A stretch of DNA of 37,548 bases from Acanthaster planci (lineage: Eukaryota; Echinodermata; Asteroidea; Valvatida; Acanthasteridae). The notes beneath the pieces are model-generated. The model was not told the DNA's origin, searched no databases, and saw only the letters and a program-made list of their open reading frames with translations. Within the stretch, counting starts at the first letter, position 1. The number at the start of each line of letters is the position of its first letter. Both the position numbers and the translations under genes were made by a program. Positions 19,481-29,424 of the stretch are shown here, piece by piece. The stretch spans positions 6,951,862 to 6,989,409 of the forward strand of contig NW_019091362.1 of NCBI RefSeq assembly GCF_001949145.1, given 5' to 3'.

Positions 19481-22357
19481 CTGAAAAATACCACAACAGC
19501 CAAGTGGAGATCATCGATACTGCTTGTAGTCAGTTCTCTTCTGTGTTCACAGAGGTGGTTTTCTGAAGGCTTTAGCCATTTTGGGAAAACATGATTTAAA
19601 TATTTTATAGAAGTATTTAAGGATTATTTCCACCAAAGTGTTTATATTCAAGATTAAATACTGGTCAGTTTCAAAACTAGATTGTGAGAATGAAACCTTG
19701 CAATTGTGCAACCAAACTCAACAAATTGATTTTGAAGTCACACCTGCTGCTTTTCAGGCATAACACATTAAAAAAGTGTTTCACGATGGAACTCAACAGA
19801 AACTGTGAACATTATCACATGCACAATGTCAGCATGTTGTGTCAACTGGAAATTAGATTTGTGAGATCAGGTTGCATTAGACATACATTCCATCTTTCAA
19901 ACTCACCTGAATTCATAGCACCGGGCTTCCCAGAATAGTCCGGCACATCATACTGGCTGGGGATGATGTACACACCTGATAAGTGGCCCCTGACATTTGG
20001 GGGCTCAGTGCGTGGGTGGATGGTCTCTCGCCGGGTCACGGTGCACTCATTGGGTAGTGGCCGACGCCGGTCTGGGTTGTCCAAGGGGGACATGAACTCC
20101 TGCCACTCCAGACCAGTGGTGATTGGAGCAGCCAGGCGAGGGACCGTCATGGTGCGATCAATGCTTGTGTTAATGTACGGGGCAATTTCCTGTTGGTGGA
20201 AAAATAATGGGATCACATTTGAAGGTTGCTAATAGACAAATCTCTTTCAATTTATATTTTTTTGTCCCTTTTTGGAGCTGACGGTTCAGGTTTGTGATGG
20301 GCAGAGTTGGGAGTGGGGACATTAAGGCAAATAAGTATGATGCAAACTTTGAGGTGATTTAGCCATCTGTTACAGAGGTGTCTGGACATACAGTTCAGGT
20401 GGAAAGAAGTGAAATTTTGCCACTTACCCTTCTAAAATTCCGGAATTCGTACAGGTGTTTCGTGCACATTGTTTCCAGAAAAGCTTCATCAAGAGCCTGT
20501 CGACCTCGACTTGCACTGCAGCAGTCGCCTTTGAGGTCAACCAAGGCATAAGCGATTTCAGAGAGTTTGGTGATCAAATCTACCAAGTGAAAACCAAAAT
20601 AAATGATAAAAAGCACAACAGAAACAAATGTCTGTATGAACTGTTGGCTATTTAAAGCCTACTTCCTGATATCTGCAAAAATTTAAAGCTCTCCGCATGG
20701 CGATACATTATCTAATTTGGGAAAATATTGCTTTTCTTCAACAGAAAGTGAATATTGAAAAAGCTTTACCAAAATATTGAATTTTTTTTCAGTCCTAGCT
20801 CTGTGCTTTTTAAATTCTTGTTACCAAGACTGGTTATACATCTATAGATGCAGAAGAGTGGTGTCAGAGAATTGCATCCTTTTCTAGAAACCAAGCACAG
20901 TTTTCCTTGCACGGGACACTTGAAAATAAGCAAGCTGGTGTACAAAGCTTATTTTTCTTTCGTAAAACTGTTTATGTATGATTCTGCCAAATAATTGTAT
21001 CTTCCCCTCCAATCCATTCTCCCGTCTTTCCCTTAAAAAATCACTAATGACTGTAACTCCTTGAACATTCTCACATTTATTTTCTGACTCATGGTCTGCT
21101 CTCCAGAAGTGATGGTGGTAATTATCTCTTGTTTCCTCATAGGCTCTGTCTCTTCCCAACTCTTGAACATCTCGCCGCAGGGCAATCAGTTCCTCCCGTA
21201 AGTCACCGGTCTTGTAATACTGGAAGAGAGTTTTAGCATTTAAAGTGATTTCACACTCTTCAATATTCCAGCTTGTGTCAACATAAATGCGGCATAGAAT
21301 ATAGTTATTCATTCTCTGAAGATGAAATTACTACTGTAATTTGATAACTTAAATTTTAATCATTACCGCTAATGGGTCATTAGGGAGACATTCCAATAAG
21401 AACGTGCACAAATTTTTTCCAACTTTACTGTCCCATAATTCAATATTCCCAAGTCTGATCTGAACCAAACTTTGTATGTTTTCAATTTAGACCCTAATCT
21501 ATCATCTCTCAAAATTTGGACAGTGAAATTCAGCCTCCTTCTAGTAGTTTGAAAATAGGGAGACACTGAAATGTCTCCCTAAAAGCCAATATCTCCCTAA
21601 TGCTGAAAAATTTACCACAAAATGTCTCCCAAATGACCTATTTGTAAATATAACTCTGTTTGCAACTGTTTATAAAATAATAACCAATCCTGCATTGACA
21701 CTGGCTAACCAAGATAAAACAGTGTCAAATGAAGTGGAAGCAAATTGAGGTTAACTTTCAACTTTATTAAACAAGAAAAAAATAATAAAACAAACTTACC
21801 CCTTTAATTTTAAGTCTCAATAAAACAATTTACCAGATACATACTGTATAACCTGTGTATATTCTGATGTTTGAATTTTAATTACAAAATAAATATATGA
21901 AACATTGAGAACAGTTCCATGTGCGGACTTCAGTAATTTCCCTGCAGTGGTTCATTAACCAGCAGAAAGTGATATCGTCATAAATTGTCAGATTTAGTTG
22001 AGAAATATTGAAGCATTTCGGCCCACTTTAGAAAACACTTAAAATTTTCAGCCTGGGGGTTTGCGTATTTTTATTTGTTTAATAAGTCGACCGTTATACA
22101 CATCTTTTTCTTCAAAATATCTTTATCACAGGGGATTCAAGCCAAACCCAGGTAATGATACATCAGTTTACCTGTGAATCAGCCAGTATCCCAGCGACAT
22201 TCTGGCTGACGATCTCCATAGCTTCGTGTATCGTCTCCGCAGCGGACGCATGGTCGATCAGGCTGCCGCTGTTGTTGCTGTGACTGATCCCGACTAGGCG
22301 AACGGGCTTGTCCACCGGGATTCGCACCGCTGGCAAGGCAGCTGTGTCGGTCTGCAT
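19335..22357 (-). CDS. Unrecognised 303-residue protein (5 coding exons)
   Basis: Not recognised. Coding exons in transcript order are 22172-22357, 21075-21219, 20428-20579, 19907-20189, 19335-19480. They join in frame to 304 codons including TAG. An in-frame TAG lies just before the ATG, which fixes the start. Residues 1-110 are polar and helix-prone (LREELIALRRDVQELGRDRA; SQNVAGILADSQ). Residues 111-160 include LITKLSEIAYALVDLKGDCC. Residues 161-303 are Pro/Arg/Tyr-rich (RRRPLPNECTVTRRETIHPR; GVYIIPSQYDVPDYSGKPGA). There is no signal peptide or membrane segment. It is divergent from the gene at 22854. Such Pro/Tyr-rich tails occur in axonemal microtubule-associated proteins, but this is only a guess. 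The exon 2 donor (AAAT|GTGAGA) is the least certain junction. Confidence 0.8.
19907..20189 (-). CDS. Unrecognised minus-strand gene, coding exon 4
   Basis: Residues 162-256, EIAPYINTSIDRTMTVPRL through GKPGAMNSG, rich in Pro and Arg. Acceptor AACAG, donor TCAG|GTGAGT; it ends in phase 1. Confidence 0.83.
20428..20579 (-). CDS. Unrecognised minus-strand gene, coding exon 3
   Basis: Residues 111-161, LITKLSEIAYALVDLKGDCC through HLYEFRNFRR, predicted helical. Acceptor TGGTAG, donor AGG|GTAAGT. Confidence 0.8.
21075..21219 (-). CDS. Unrecognised minus-strand gene, coding exon 2
   Basis: Residues 63-111, YYKTGDLREELIALRRDV through DHESENK. Acceptor TTCCAG. The donor T|GTGAGA was chosen because it is the only good donor that leaves phase 1 for the next exon. 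Confidence 0.72.
21373..21640. mobile_element. Small MITE-like element with about 18-bp inverted ends
   Basis: TGGGTCATTAGGGAGACATT (21373-21392) is the near reverse complement of AATGTCTCCCAAATGACCTA (21621-21640). Inside, AGGGAGACA and TGTCTCCCT form a 9-bp-arm hairpin near 21556-21581. It is about 270 bp, has no reading frame, and lies in an intron of the minus-strand gene. Confidence 0.6.
22172..22357 (-). CDS. Unrecognised minus-strand gene, coding exon 1
   Basis: Residues 1-62, MQTDTAALPAVRIPVDKPVR through VAGILADSQ. The start follows an in-frame TAG twelve bases upstream. Donor CAG|GTAAAC, phase 0. Confidence 0.8.
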
Positions 22358-22853
22358 CGCGCAAAACTAGCCTATTACTGTAAGAAATTTCCCGAGAAAA
22401 TTTCTGTCCTACGCAGACAAGCAGTATGACAAATTACCGCAGGTTTATCTGCAGATTCTGCTGCAGTGCGTGCAGATAACATTAACCAGCAACTTAACAA
22501 GAGGAAGCGCGCGCTGCATACACTGAATGTATGCTGTTGCCATATCGACAACCTTTCAACTCACCGCATACAATATCTATGCACCGCCTCCTGAAACCTA
22601 TGCTTCCAACATGAAACTTTCAGAACCAGACTTACAAAAGGTCGTAAGTTGGTGTCTCTGAACATGCGCATCACGCCTAGCAGCAGACGTAAACAAGATC
22701 AATCGTCTGCTTCCGTTCCTCTTGTTCGCATGGTTTGGCAAAGCTTGGTTGGAGTGAGATTGTTTCATTAAATTTGAGCAGAAATAGCCCTCAAACGGTA
22801 CACGTTCAGATACGAAGCCAAACAACTAAAATCAAGTTCCTGAAATCTGCAAA
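22358..22853. promoter_or_regulatory. Divergent (bidirectional) promoter interval
   Basis: The two ATGs lie 496 bp apart and face away, so both promoters and 5' UTRs must share this interval unless non-coding first exons lie elsewhere. It includes a GC-rich patch (GAAGCGCGCGCTGC, about 22504) and no evident TATA box. GTTGCCATATCGACAAC (22536-22552) has inverted half-sites like an RFX X-box, but with a five-base spacer instead of the usual one to three. Confidence 0.6.
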
Positions 22854-23070
22854 ATGACTTCAGCAAATCCGGCTACCCCACTGACGAGAGCGGAGTTTAA
22901 GAATGCCTGCACCAGCGTTTTGCAGGGGCTCGATTGCTTGGCTAGACAGCGGGCTTTGATAGATGACAATCTGGCCGAGGGATTACAGGAGCTTGGTCGG
23001 GTTGTCAGCACACTGCAGCCTGAGATCGACAACAATAAGGAGTACTATGTGGATGGTCCTCTTGTAAGAT
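22854..23070 (+). CDS. Unrecognised plus-strand gene, coding exon 1
   Basis: Residues 1-73, MTSANPATPLTRAEFKNAC through DGPLVR. The donor at 23071 (GTAAGT) was chosen over GTAAGA at 23064, because only the former keeps the next exon open; the latter gives an immediate TGA. Confidence 0.85.
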
Positions 23071-25513
23071 GTAAGTTTAATTCGATTGGCTGATTGGTGT
23101 ATTTCACTTTTTGCAACCTTACCTTAGCCATAGAGCAAGGAAATACCTAACCTAGGGAGGCTCATAAATTTTGCAAATTTTTGTTGCTGTTTTATTTTTG
23201 AAGTGGTGTCATTAGGAATATTTTGATATAGGCCTAGGCCTGGGCTAAACTTGGATTCCATCGGACTCTGCAAAGTAAAGAAAAATTTATTTGAAGTGGG
23301 GATGTTTTTAGATGTGTTTTGTACAAATGTAATGCAGAGCAAACTGTGATTATTTTGTACACAAAAATGAGTGTGGATTTAACTGAAAACCTCAGAATTC
23401 ATATTTTTGTAAAATATTGTTCCTATTTGTGTTTTCTTTCAAATTCAGTGGATCAAATGCTGGCTTCAGTTTAAATTTCAAACATGTTGAAATCGGAAAT
23501 TAAATAGAGGAGCTACTGTACAGCATGCAAAAAAACCTGAAGTTAATGCACGTCCCTACCCTAGCCCCTTGCCGGCCCTTGTAAGCAGGCTTTTTAAAGT
23601 GAAGTTCACTTCAAAAAGTATTTACAGAGACATTATTTTTTATTGTTTTTTATTTATTAATAAATAGCTCACAAGTTACAGTTACAGTTTTAGAGGTGGG
23701 AGGAAAATCCAAGAGGAATATTATGGGTAAAACCAACAGAATCAGGTAGGGACTGAAAACCCAATCCACATGTGAACTGAGCCAGGATTCGAACCTGGAC
23801 CGCAGAGGTGGAAGGCGAGGAAAGAACCACTACCCCAACCTGACGCCCCTGGCGTCAGGCCTTTGGTAGGCCTTACACTAGGCCTGTTTCTGCAATGAAA
23901 CCCCGTTTCAGAAAATTCTAGAAACATAACATTGTACTGCAGATATTTCAGAAAGGAATGTCAACCTTTTGTTTTGTTCTTTACAGTTTTGACAGCACAC
24001 ATCTCTAAAGCTAAAGCTGTGATTCAGGAAATCAAGCGCACCTGTAGTGAGAGAAGTGCCAACTACCATGGCGTCGAGTACTGCAAGGATCATAGTGCAC
24101 AGCACCTTCAAGAAATCCTGGCAGTGTTAAATGTAAGAGCCTGCTGTTTCTCCCTGGTCTCCAATTGCTCCACACTCAGCGGGGAGGAGGCCTACAGAGC
24201 TCAATTGCAGAATACCCAGCCACCCAGCATGATCCACCTCATAGCCAGCTATGAGGTCAAAATGTCACGCTATTCCCATGGGCATTTTTGCCTCACACCC
24301 ACCTAACTCGAGATTTCAGGGGTGTATTTTCAAGTGATGGGGTATTCTGGAATTACTCCATTTCAAGATGAAAATTCCCAATTGAAAATTCTCATATTTT
24401 CTACAGTTCAAGTCCAAATATTTTTCAAGTTGAAGACTTAGCTCGTGATCACTATATGGAATTGTTTGTTCCGTCTGTTGTTCAAACAGTACATAACACT
24501 TGAAACTACCGTAATTTAGTAATCCAAGTTGTTTCCTTGCTTCACAGGAACTGAATGATTTCTATAAGCACACAGTCTTCCGTCAAGACACGCAATTTGT
24601 GGACAACCGAGTCGCGCGTAAGATGACTCCCAGCCAAACTCGCTCGGCCAATTCAAGAGTCACATTTGCTGACCAGCAGCCTGGCAGTGGAACCAGACAA
24701 ACACCCAATAACACAGCCGCCTCAACAGCGGCCTCATCGGACAGATACACAGGCCGCACAGGCCTGGCCTCCCCCTCGCTGGATCAGCCTGTCCAAGTCT
24801 GGACGGCAGGGAGCGTAGGCAAGACGGCTGATCCCAGCACCCCGGGTGCATTTGAGCACATCCGAGACATGACCCGGAAGGACGTTCACCTTGAGAACTG
24901 GCCCAAGGATGATAAGGTGCCACCCAGCCTCATGGATAGAACAAGACCCCCTCTTGGTGAGTTTATCCAAGACACAGCAAAATGTTGTAGCAAGAAACAG
25001 CATCCTTGCCAAGAAGTAATTACTGTGCTGATGTTACGTAAACTTTACAAAGATAAAATTTAGATATTCTAGAAAGTTTAAAGTTGAAAAAAGAAGATTT
25101 AAAGTAGAAGAAAATTCACAAAACAGAAATTCACATTGTCTTAACCCAAAATGTTTGGAAGGAATGTAAATAGCATCCCAAATCAACAACGCCACAGTAT
25201 AGAAAATGAGTATTCTGTAGCAATCAGGAAACAATGATGCCTACAGCAAATATTTTTATATGTAACAAACGACTCCACACATTATGCCTTCTTTTCCTGT
25301 GTTCCTCATTTGTGGACAGCGAGAGTAACTTTCCACCTCACTTCACTCCCCCCCCCCACAGTCCATCCAGGTTTACGTGATGTGCATAACTACCGCAACC
25401 TGCCACAGTTCACCGGCATCAACCTGCCCGTCAAGCAGGTGCCTGTGGGGGAACTGGCTCTGCCGGCCCCCCATGTGCCTCACTGGGACTACCACAACAA
25501 CTGCCGATACTGA
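22854..25513 (+). CDS. Unrecognised 307-residue protein (4 coding exons)
   Basis: Not recognised. Exons 22854-23070, 23987-24132, 24548-24956 and 25362-25513 join in frame to 308 codons including TGA. An in-frame TAA lies 27 bases upstream of the ATG, which has A at -3. Residues 1-130 look like an alpha-helical bundle (RAEFKNACTSVLQGLDCLAR; HISKAKAVIQEIKRTC; HLQEILAVLNELNDFYKHTV). Residues 131-205 are Ser/Thr/Gly/Gln-rich and probably disordered. Residues 206-307 are Pro/His/Tyr-rich (HLENWPKDDKVPPSLMDRTR; VPHWDYHNNCRY). There is no signal peptide or membrane helix. It has a head-to-head arrangement with the 303-residue gene. A microtubule or cytoskeletal role is possible but unproven. Confidence 0.85.
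23645..23850 (-). repeat. tRNA-derived SINE in intron 1
   Basis: On the minus strand it begins AGGGGCGTCAGGTTGGGGTA (an A-box-like GTTGGGGTAGTGG). It then has CAGGTTCGAATCCTGG, an exact Pol III B box (GGTTCGAATCC) within a closed T-arm-like stem. The body continues GGTTTTCAGTCCCTACCTGA and TTTTCCTCCCACCTCTAAAA, and the tail is A/T-rich (AATAAATAAAAAACAATAAA). The layout is that of a tRNA-headed SINE, not a functional tRNA. Confidence 0.78.
23987..24132 (+). CDS. Unrecognised plus-strand gene, coding exon 2
   Basis: Residues 73-121, FLTAHISKAKAVIQEIKRTC through QEILAVLN. Acceptor TTTACAG, donor AAT|GTAAGA, ending in phase 0. Confidence 0.85.
24548..24956 (+). CDS. Unrecognised plus-strand gene, coding exon 3
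   Basis: Residues 122-258, ELNDFYKHTVFRQDTQFVDN through MDRTRPPL. The middle is low-complexity (Thr, Ser, Ala, Gly, Gln). Acceptor TTCACAG, donor CTTG|GTGAGT. Confidence 0.86.
25362..25513 (+). CDS. Unrecognised plus-strand gene, last coding exon
   Basis: Residues 258-307, VHPGLRDVHNYRNLPQFTG through HWDYHNNCRY, then TGA. The acceptor follows a run of C residues (CCCACAG), an unusually pure poly-C pyrimidine tract. Confidence 0.86.
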
Positions 25514-25951
25514 AGGGGGAATCACAGAACTTATTCCAACTAGAGTGAGCCAGTCCCAGTGGCTCAACCTCTTTGGAAAAACATTTGGGAAAAACGTGGA
25601 TAAATAATTAGAAACTTTACATTGACAAACCACTTTCCAGGAGGAATTTTACGAGCTGGATTAACAAGGTTATATTTGAGTCACTGTCACTCTACGGAGC
25701 ATGCATAGCAACATTTGGAAACCTTTGTTGCTCTGGACTCCTATCAACAATGCATACCGCTTTTCGCATTGAAGAAAAGGAAAAATTTCCAACGGTGTGA
25801 GACTTAAGGCTTTGTTCTAGTTACAGTGCCATTTGGTAAGTAGTGTAAATCGGTCAATACTGGAAAGTGGCACATTTACATTGCTGTATGCACTTATGTA
25901 CAGTGAAGTGCTTAACTTGTTGACGAGACAAGAATTATGTACTGGCATGAG

Positions 25952-25957
25952 AATAAA
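25952..25957 (+). terminator. Candidate poly(A) signal for the 307-residue gene
   Basis: AATAAA about 440 bases past the stop at 25513. Later plus-strand AATAAA hexamers occur at 26180, 26556 and 26693, so the true end is uncertain. Confidence 0.4.
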
Positions 25958-28433
25958 TGGGCACTCTTAAAGTCACCATCACAGGCTTGATACTGCTGCA
26001 TAATATGTGTTCTATGCCCCATTTACACAGCAGACATTTGGAATAAGCAAAAATACAAACTAAAACAACACAAAGAGTGCTGTGATTGAACTTTACAACC
26101 CTAGCAATTCTACAGGCCAAGGGTTATAAGGTTATAGGATTGGTTACAGGAGGAACAAACTTGCTAAATCCTTGCAGGAAATAAAGGATTTAAATCAATC
26201 TGTGACATGTTGCCATCTGCCATGAAACAGAATGCCTATTTTGTCCATAAAAGACAAACTGAAGTACTAGTTAAAAAGAAAAAAAAACTGCTTCTGAATT
26301 TACCTTGCTTCAGATCATAAATTTGTAAAATAATTGCTTTCTTGGAAGATGTTACTTTCCCGTATAGATTATTAGCTATTGAAAAAAATAATTAACGGCA
26401 CATTATCATTTGAATTGTACAATATAATCATTTATTTGCTGTTTCTTTATAGGAGCTTACGATGCATAAAATTAATTTGTTACATCCTTCTGCAATAAGT
26501 TTCAATGTACACATCAGTTTCATGTGAGTTCATACTTTCAGTTCACAGACTTGTGAATAAAGGCAACACTTCTTATAATGTGAAAACCGTGGAATGTGAA
26601 AGTTTGTCATTCTTTTTTTCCACACATCAGAATTTTTCTTGTTGCCACATAAAACACATTCCACACAAAACAGTATGCTACTTTCTCAGGGAAATAAAGA
26701 CACCTTAAACAGATGATTAAATTGTTTATTTTTGAGAGGCAAAAATTGGCCAATCAAATTGCTTAAAAATAGAGATGCCAGAGTAAAATTTGCTTGGTTT
26801 TGGTACATGGAGGGGTTTTGTAACTTAAGAAACTGAAGGCCAGGCTATACTTGACGTGAACATGAAAGCAAATTGACTTTGACTTCCCAAAACATTTGCC
26901 GCAAACTTTGCTTGAGTTGAAATGTATTCAAATTTTGCAAATTTGCAGCACAAATATTTGATATGTCACAATTTCATGTCTCTGTTTGCTTTTGAGCCAA
27001 GCATAATCTGGCCTTTTACAATACAGCTTCCTTTTTTTTTGGTAACTATGCCTCCACTTACACTACCCACTTGGTTTAGTGAACATTTTCATTTTCATGA
27101 TTTGTTCGCCGAGTACACACATGTGCATTAATTTATAAAAACTATTGAGATGCACTATGCGAAGTTGACTGAAACAAATAGCATTTCTGCAAGACGACAT
27201 CAATGCCGACAACAAAATGATCAAATCAACCGCACACTCTCACAAATTTCAAAACCAGATCTTTGAAAACCCTATCCATCCTAATAAATTTGGCAGCTTT
27301 GAATATGCAGAAGCGTACATTTTGGTAGAGCATACTGAAATGTGTTACAAGAAATACCATGTATTCAGAAAAAAGTACATGTATATTGTACACTGAAAAT
27401 GTACACTTTAGTAGACTCGTTCCTAGTCCTCAGGAACTGTTGATACATGCTGGTAGTAATACACACAACACACGATTTCCCTATAAACTTCATAGCTGTT
27501 TCATTTTTTCAAAATGAAATACAGTTTTGTGCAAACTAATGAGAACCCTCTGACATCGTCTCTGGTAAAGCAATTACAAAACTACTGAGGCAAAAACAAG
27601 AAGATGGCATTAACTGTAAAAGGTTCCCAACGGATTTTCCTGTGAAGGCTTTTCTTGGTACAGCACAGTGATCAATAGTTTGAAATTGTGCCATATAAAT
27701 ACCTATAATAATATCATAACCAGCTTGCATCAGCTCCAAAATGCTGTTCGTCAGTCTTGGAAATGTTCCTTTACCCAAAGGAATTTCTCGTTAGTTAATC
27801 ACGAGTTATTACAAAAGACCGTACAAAAAACTTATCATCCAAATTTGATGTTCTGAGAAGTATTCCTCAACGTGCATCTCTTTTCAAAAGTTAATGTTTG
27901 ATGATCTCTTGGATTACCAATGTCAGTGTGAAATTCTACACAGAGCAACACGAAACCGCTTCTATCATTAGCATGATCCAAACAGAAAGTGTGGTTTCCC
28001 TCAAGTACACACGTGGCATGTTTAAAAGGGCCCCTCATAAATCAGTAAAAGTGTTTGTCAAAGATCCACTCTGCAAGATGTGAACATTATTTTGGTTACA
28101 GCCTCCATTCGATTAGAATGGATAAATGTTTAAGAGTAGACCACTTCCACATTACCAGATTGAGACCCCCCCCCCAAAAAAATGTGACTATGGTAAGCCA
28201 GCTGATGGCTGCATCCACTTCCCGCAAACACATCTGCTGCAGACAGCCACAGCCATAACATTTAGATGAAGTCTTAGGCTATCCAAGGCTTTTACGAGAA
28301 CATGGGGGACTAGTCCACCAGTGTACATGTATTCTTATAGAGGAATATGAATTCTTACAGAGAAATATGAAACATCTTCATCTATGTATGCTAGTCCCCC
28401 CCCACTATTGAACAAACCAACAAAAAAGTAATC

Positions 28434-28439
28434 TTTATT
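28434..28439 (-). terminator. Candidate poly(A) signal for DNAJC13
   Basis: The first minus-strand AATAAA that I find past the DNAJC13 stop, about 890 bases downstream. Others lie at 26725-26730 and 26431-26436. It is a hexamer match only. Confidence 0.35.
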
Positions 28440-29323
28440 CCCTTCTTATGACTGTACGTTCTTGAAATATAGCAACTCCTCAGCTCAGCGCCGTTGAAAA
28501 TTTAAAAGTTAAGATTATTTCTCATTTGTAAACATCCTATTCCTGATTCTAATCAAATCTACCTCGTGACAAAATGGAAACAACTCTCAAGGTTGATTTC
28601 CCTGTAATTATAAGAAGAATAGAAAACCAAAATTTCTTCTCTCTTGAAGCAGTGGCCAAGACAACAAAATGATTTTAGTATAAAGCTGCATATTTTAACT
28701 TAGATCTACTATGATTCAGTTTCAGCAAAATAATTTTTTTATGTACAAAATCTGCTTGACATATTTTACGACCACAGACATCTGTTGTATCTTGTGATTT
28801 TTCTCTTTATGCAAAACCGCTTTCAGGTTTCACACTCCGACCACATGGGAGACAAGGTATATGAATATGTAACACATGCAAATTAATATTTCTGAAAACC
28901 CACTTTGAAGAGACATTACCCATTTTAAAATCTAACCCTCCAAACATTTGTAAACTTCCATTTATGTACATAATCACATACTGTATTAATTTATATAGTT
29001 GTATTAGTTCTGGGTGCAATCCATTTTGTTAGACACTAGATGGCACACAGTGAAAAAAGGAATTAATTTAGATCAGTAATTTGTTCAAAACTTGGACAGA
29101 TTTTACAGGAATGAGGCCATTCAGCTACTGTTCGTGATGTTACAATAACACTTTGCCATAAAATTCTATGTGGAAATGACATCGGCTGGTAGCCAGTTTG
29201 CTGAAGAAAATATAAGTGGGATGTAAGCAGACGTTTAACAACAGAAATCTGGAATTCCACACTTCTGATGGTAGTTTTGTGATTATGAATCTTGCAAGAA
29301 ACTTCCAATCAGTTTGGCTCGAA

Positions 29324-29424
29324 TCAAGACTCCTCTGCCGTTTCCTGATTGGGGTCTATGGGGGGTGGAGCACTAGGGACAGAGGAGGATGTGCCTTGTG
29401 TAAGATAACCAGCCACCCCAGGAC
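29324..29424 (-). CDS. DNAJC13: DNAJC13 last coding exon
   Basis: [20 protein letters not shown], then [13 protein letters not shown] and TGA. It joins in phase 1 to the exon ending ITGYLT, restoring the family's [12 protein letters not shown] tail. Acceptor TTTCAG. Confidence 0.95.

Larger units (their letters stand above)
25514..29323. other. Convergent 3' region, no gene supported
   Basis: About 3.8 kb lies between the stop of the plus-strand gene and the stop of DNAJC13, so it must include both 3' UTRs. It is AT-rich. It has several AATAAA hexamers on both strands, a C11-A8 homopolymer run near 28169 and a short C run near 28397. The small open frames lack splice context or recognisable content. 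Confidence 0.55.

Noticed and set aside
19335-22357. Assignment of the 303-residue protein to TEPP/SPMIP8 or a named CFAP protein
   Set aside because: Composition is similar in style, but I could not match any specific motif to these families, so no symbol is given.
23778-23850. Functional tRNA gene on the minus strand
   Set aside because: The B box is intact but the acceptor and anticodon arms do not form a proper cloverleaf, and a SINE body and tail follow.
24660-25012. Minus-strand open frames opposite the third exon of the plus-strand gene
   Set aside because: They are shadows of a GC-richer coding exon; the plus-strand frame has consistent splice phases.
28169-28186. C-run followed by A-run as a functional element
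   Set aside because: Simple homopolymers in AT-rich 3' flanking DNA; more likely polymerase slippage.
25514-29323. Several 60-80-codon open frames in the convergent intergenic region
   Set aside because: Lengths are as expected by chance in AT-rich DNA. There are no splice partners, recognisable motifs or compositional shift.
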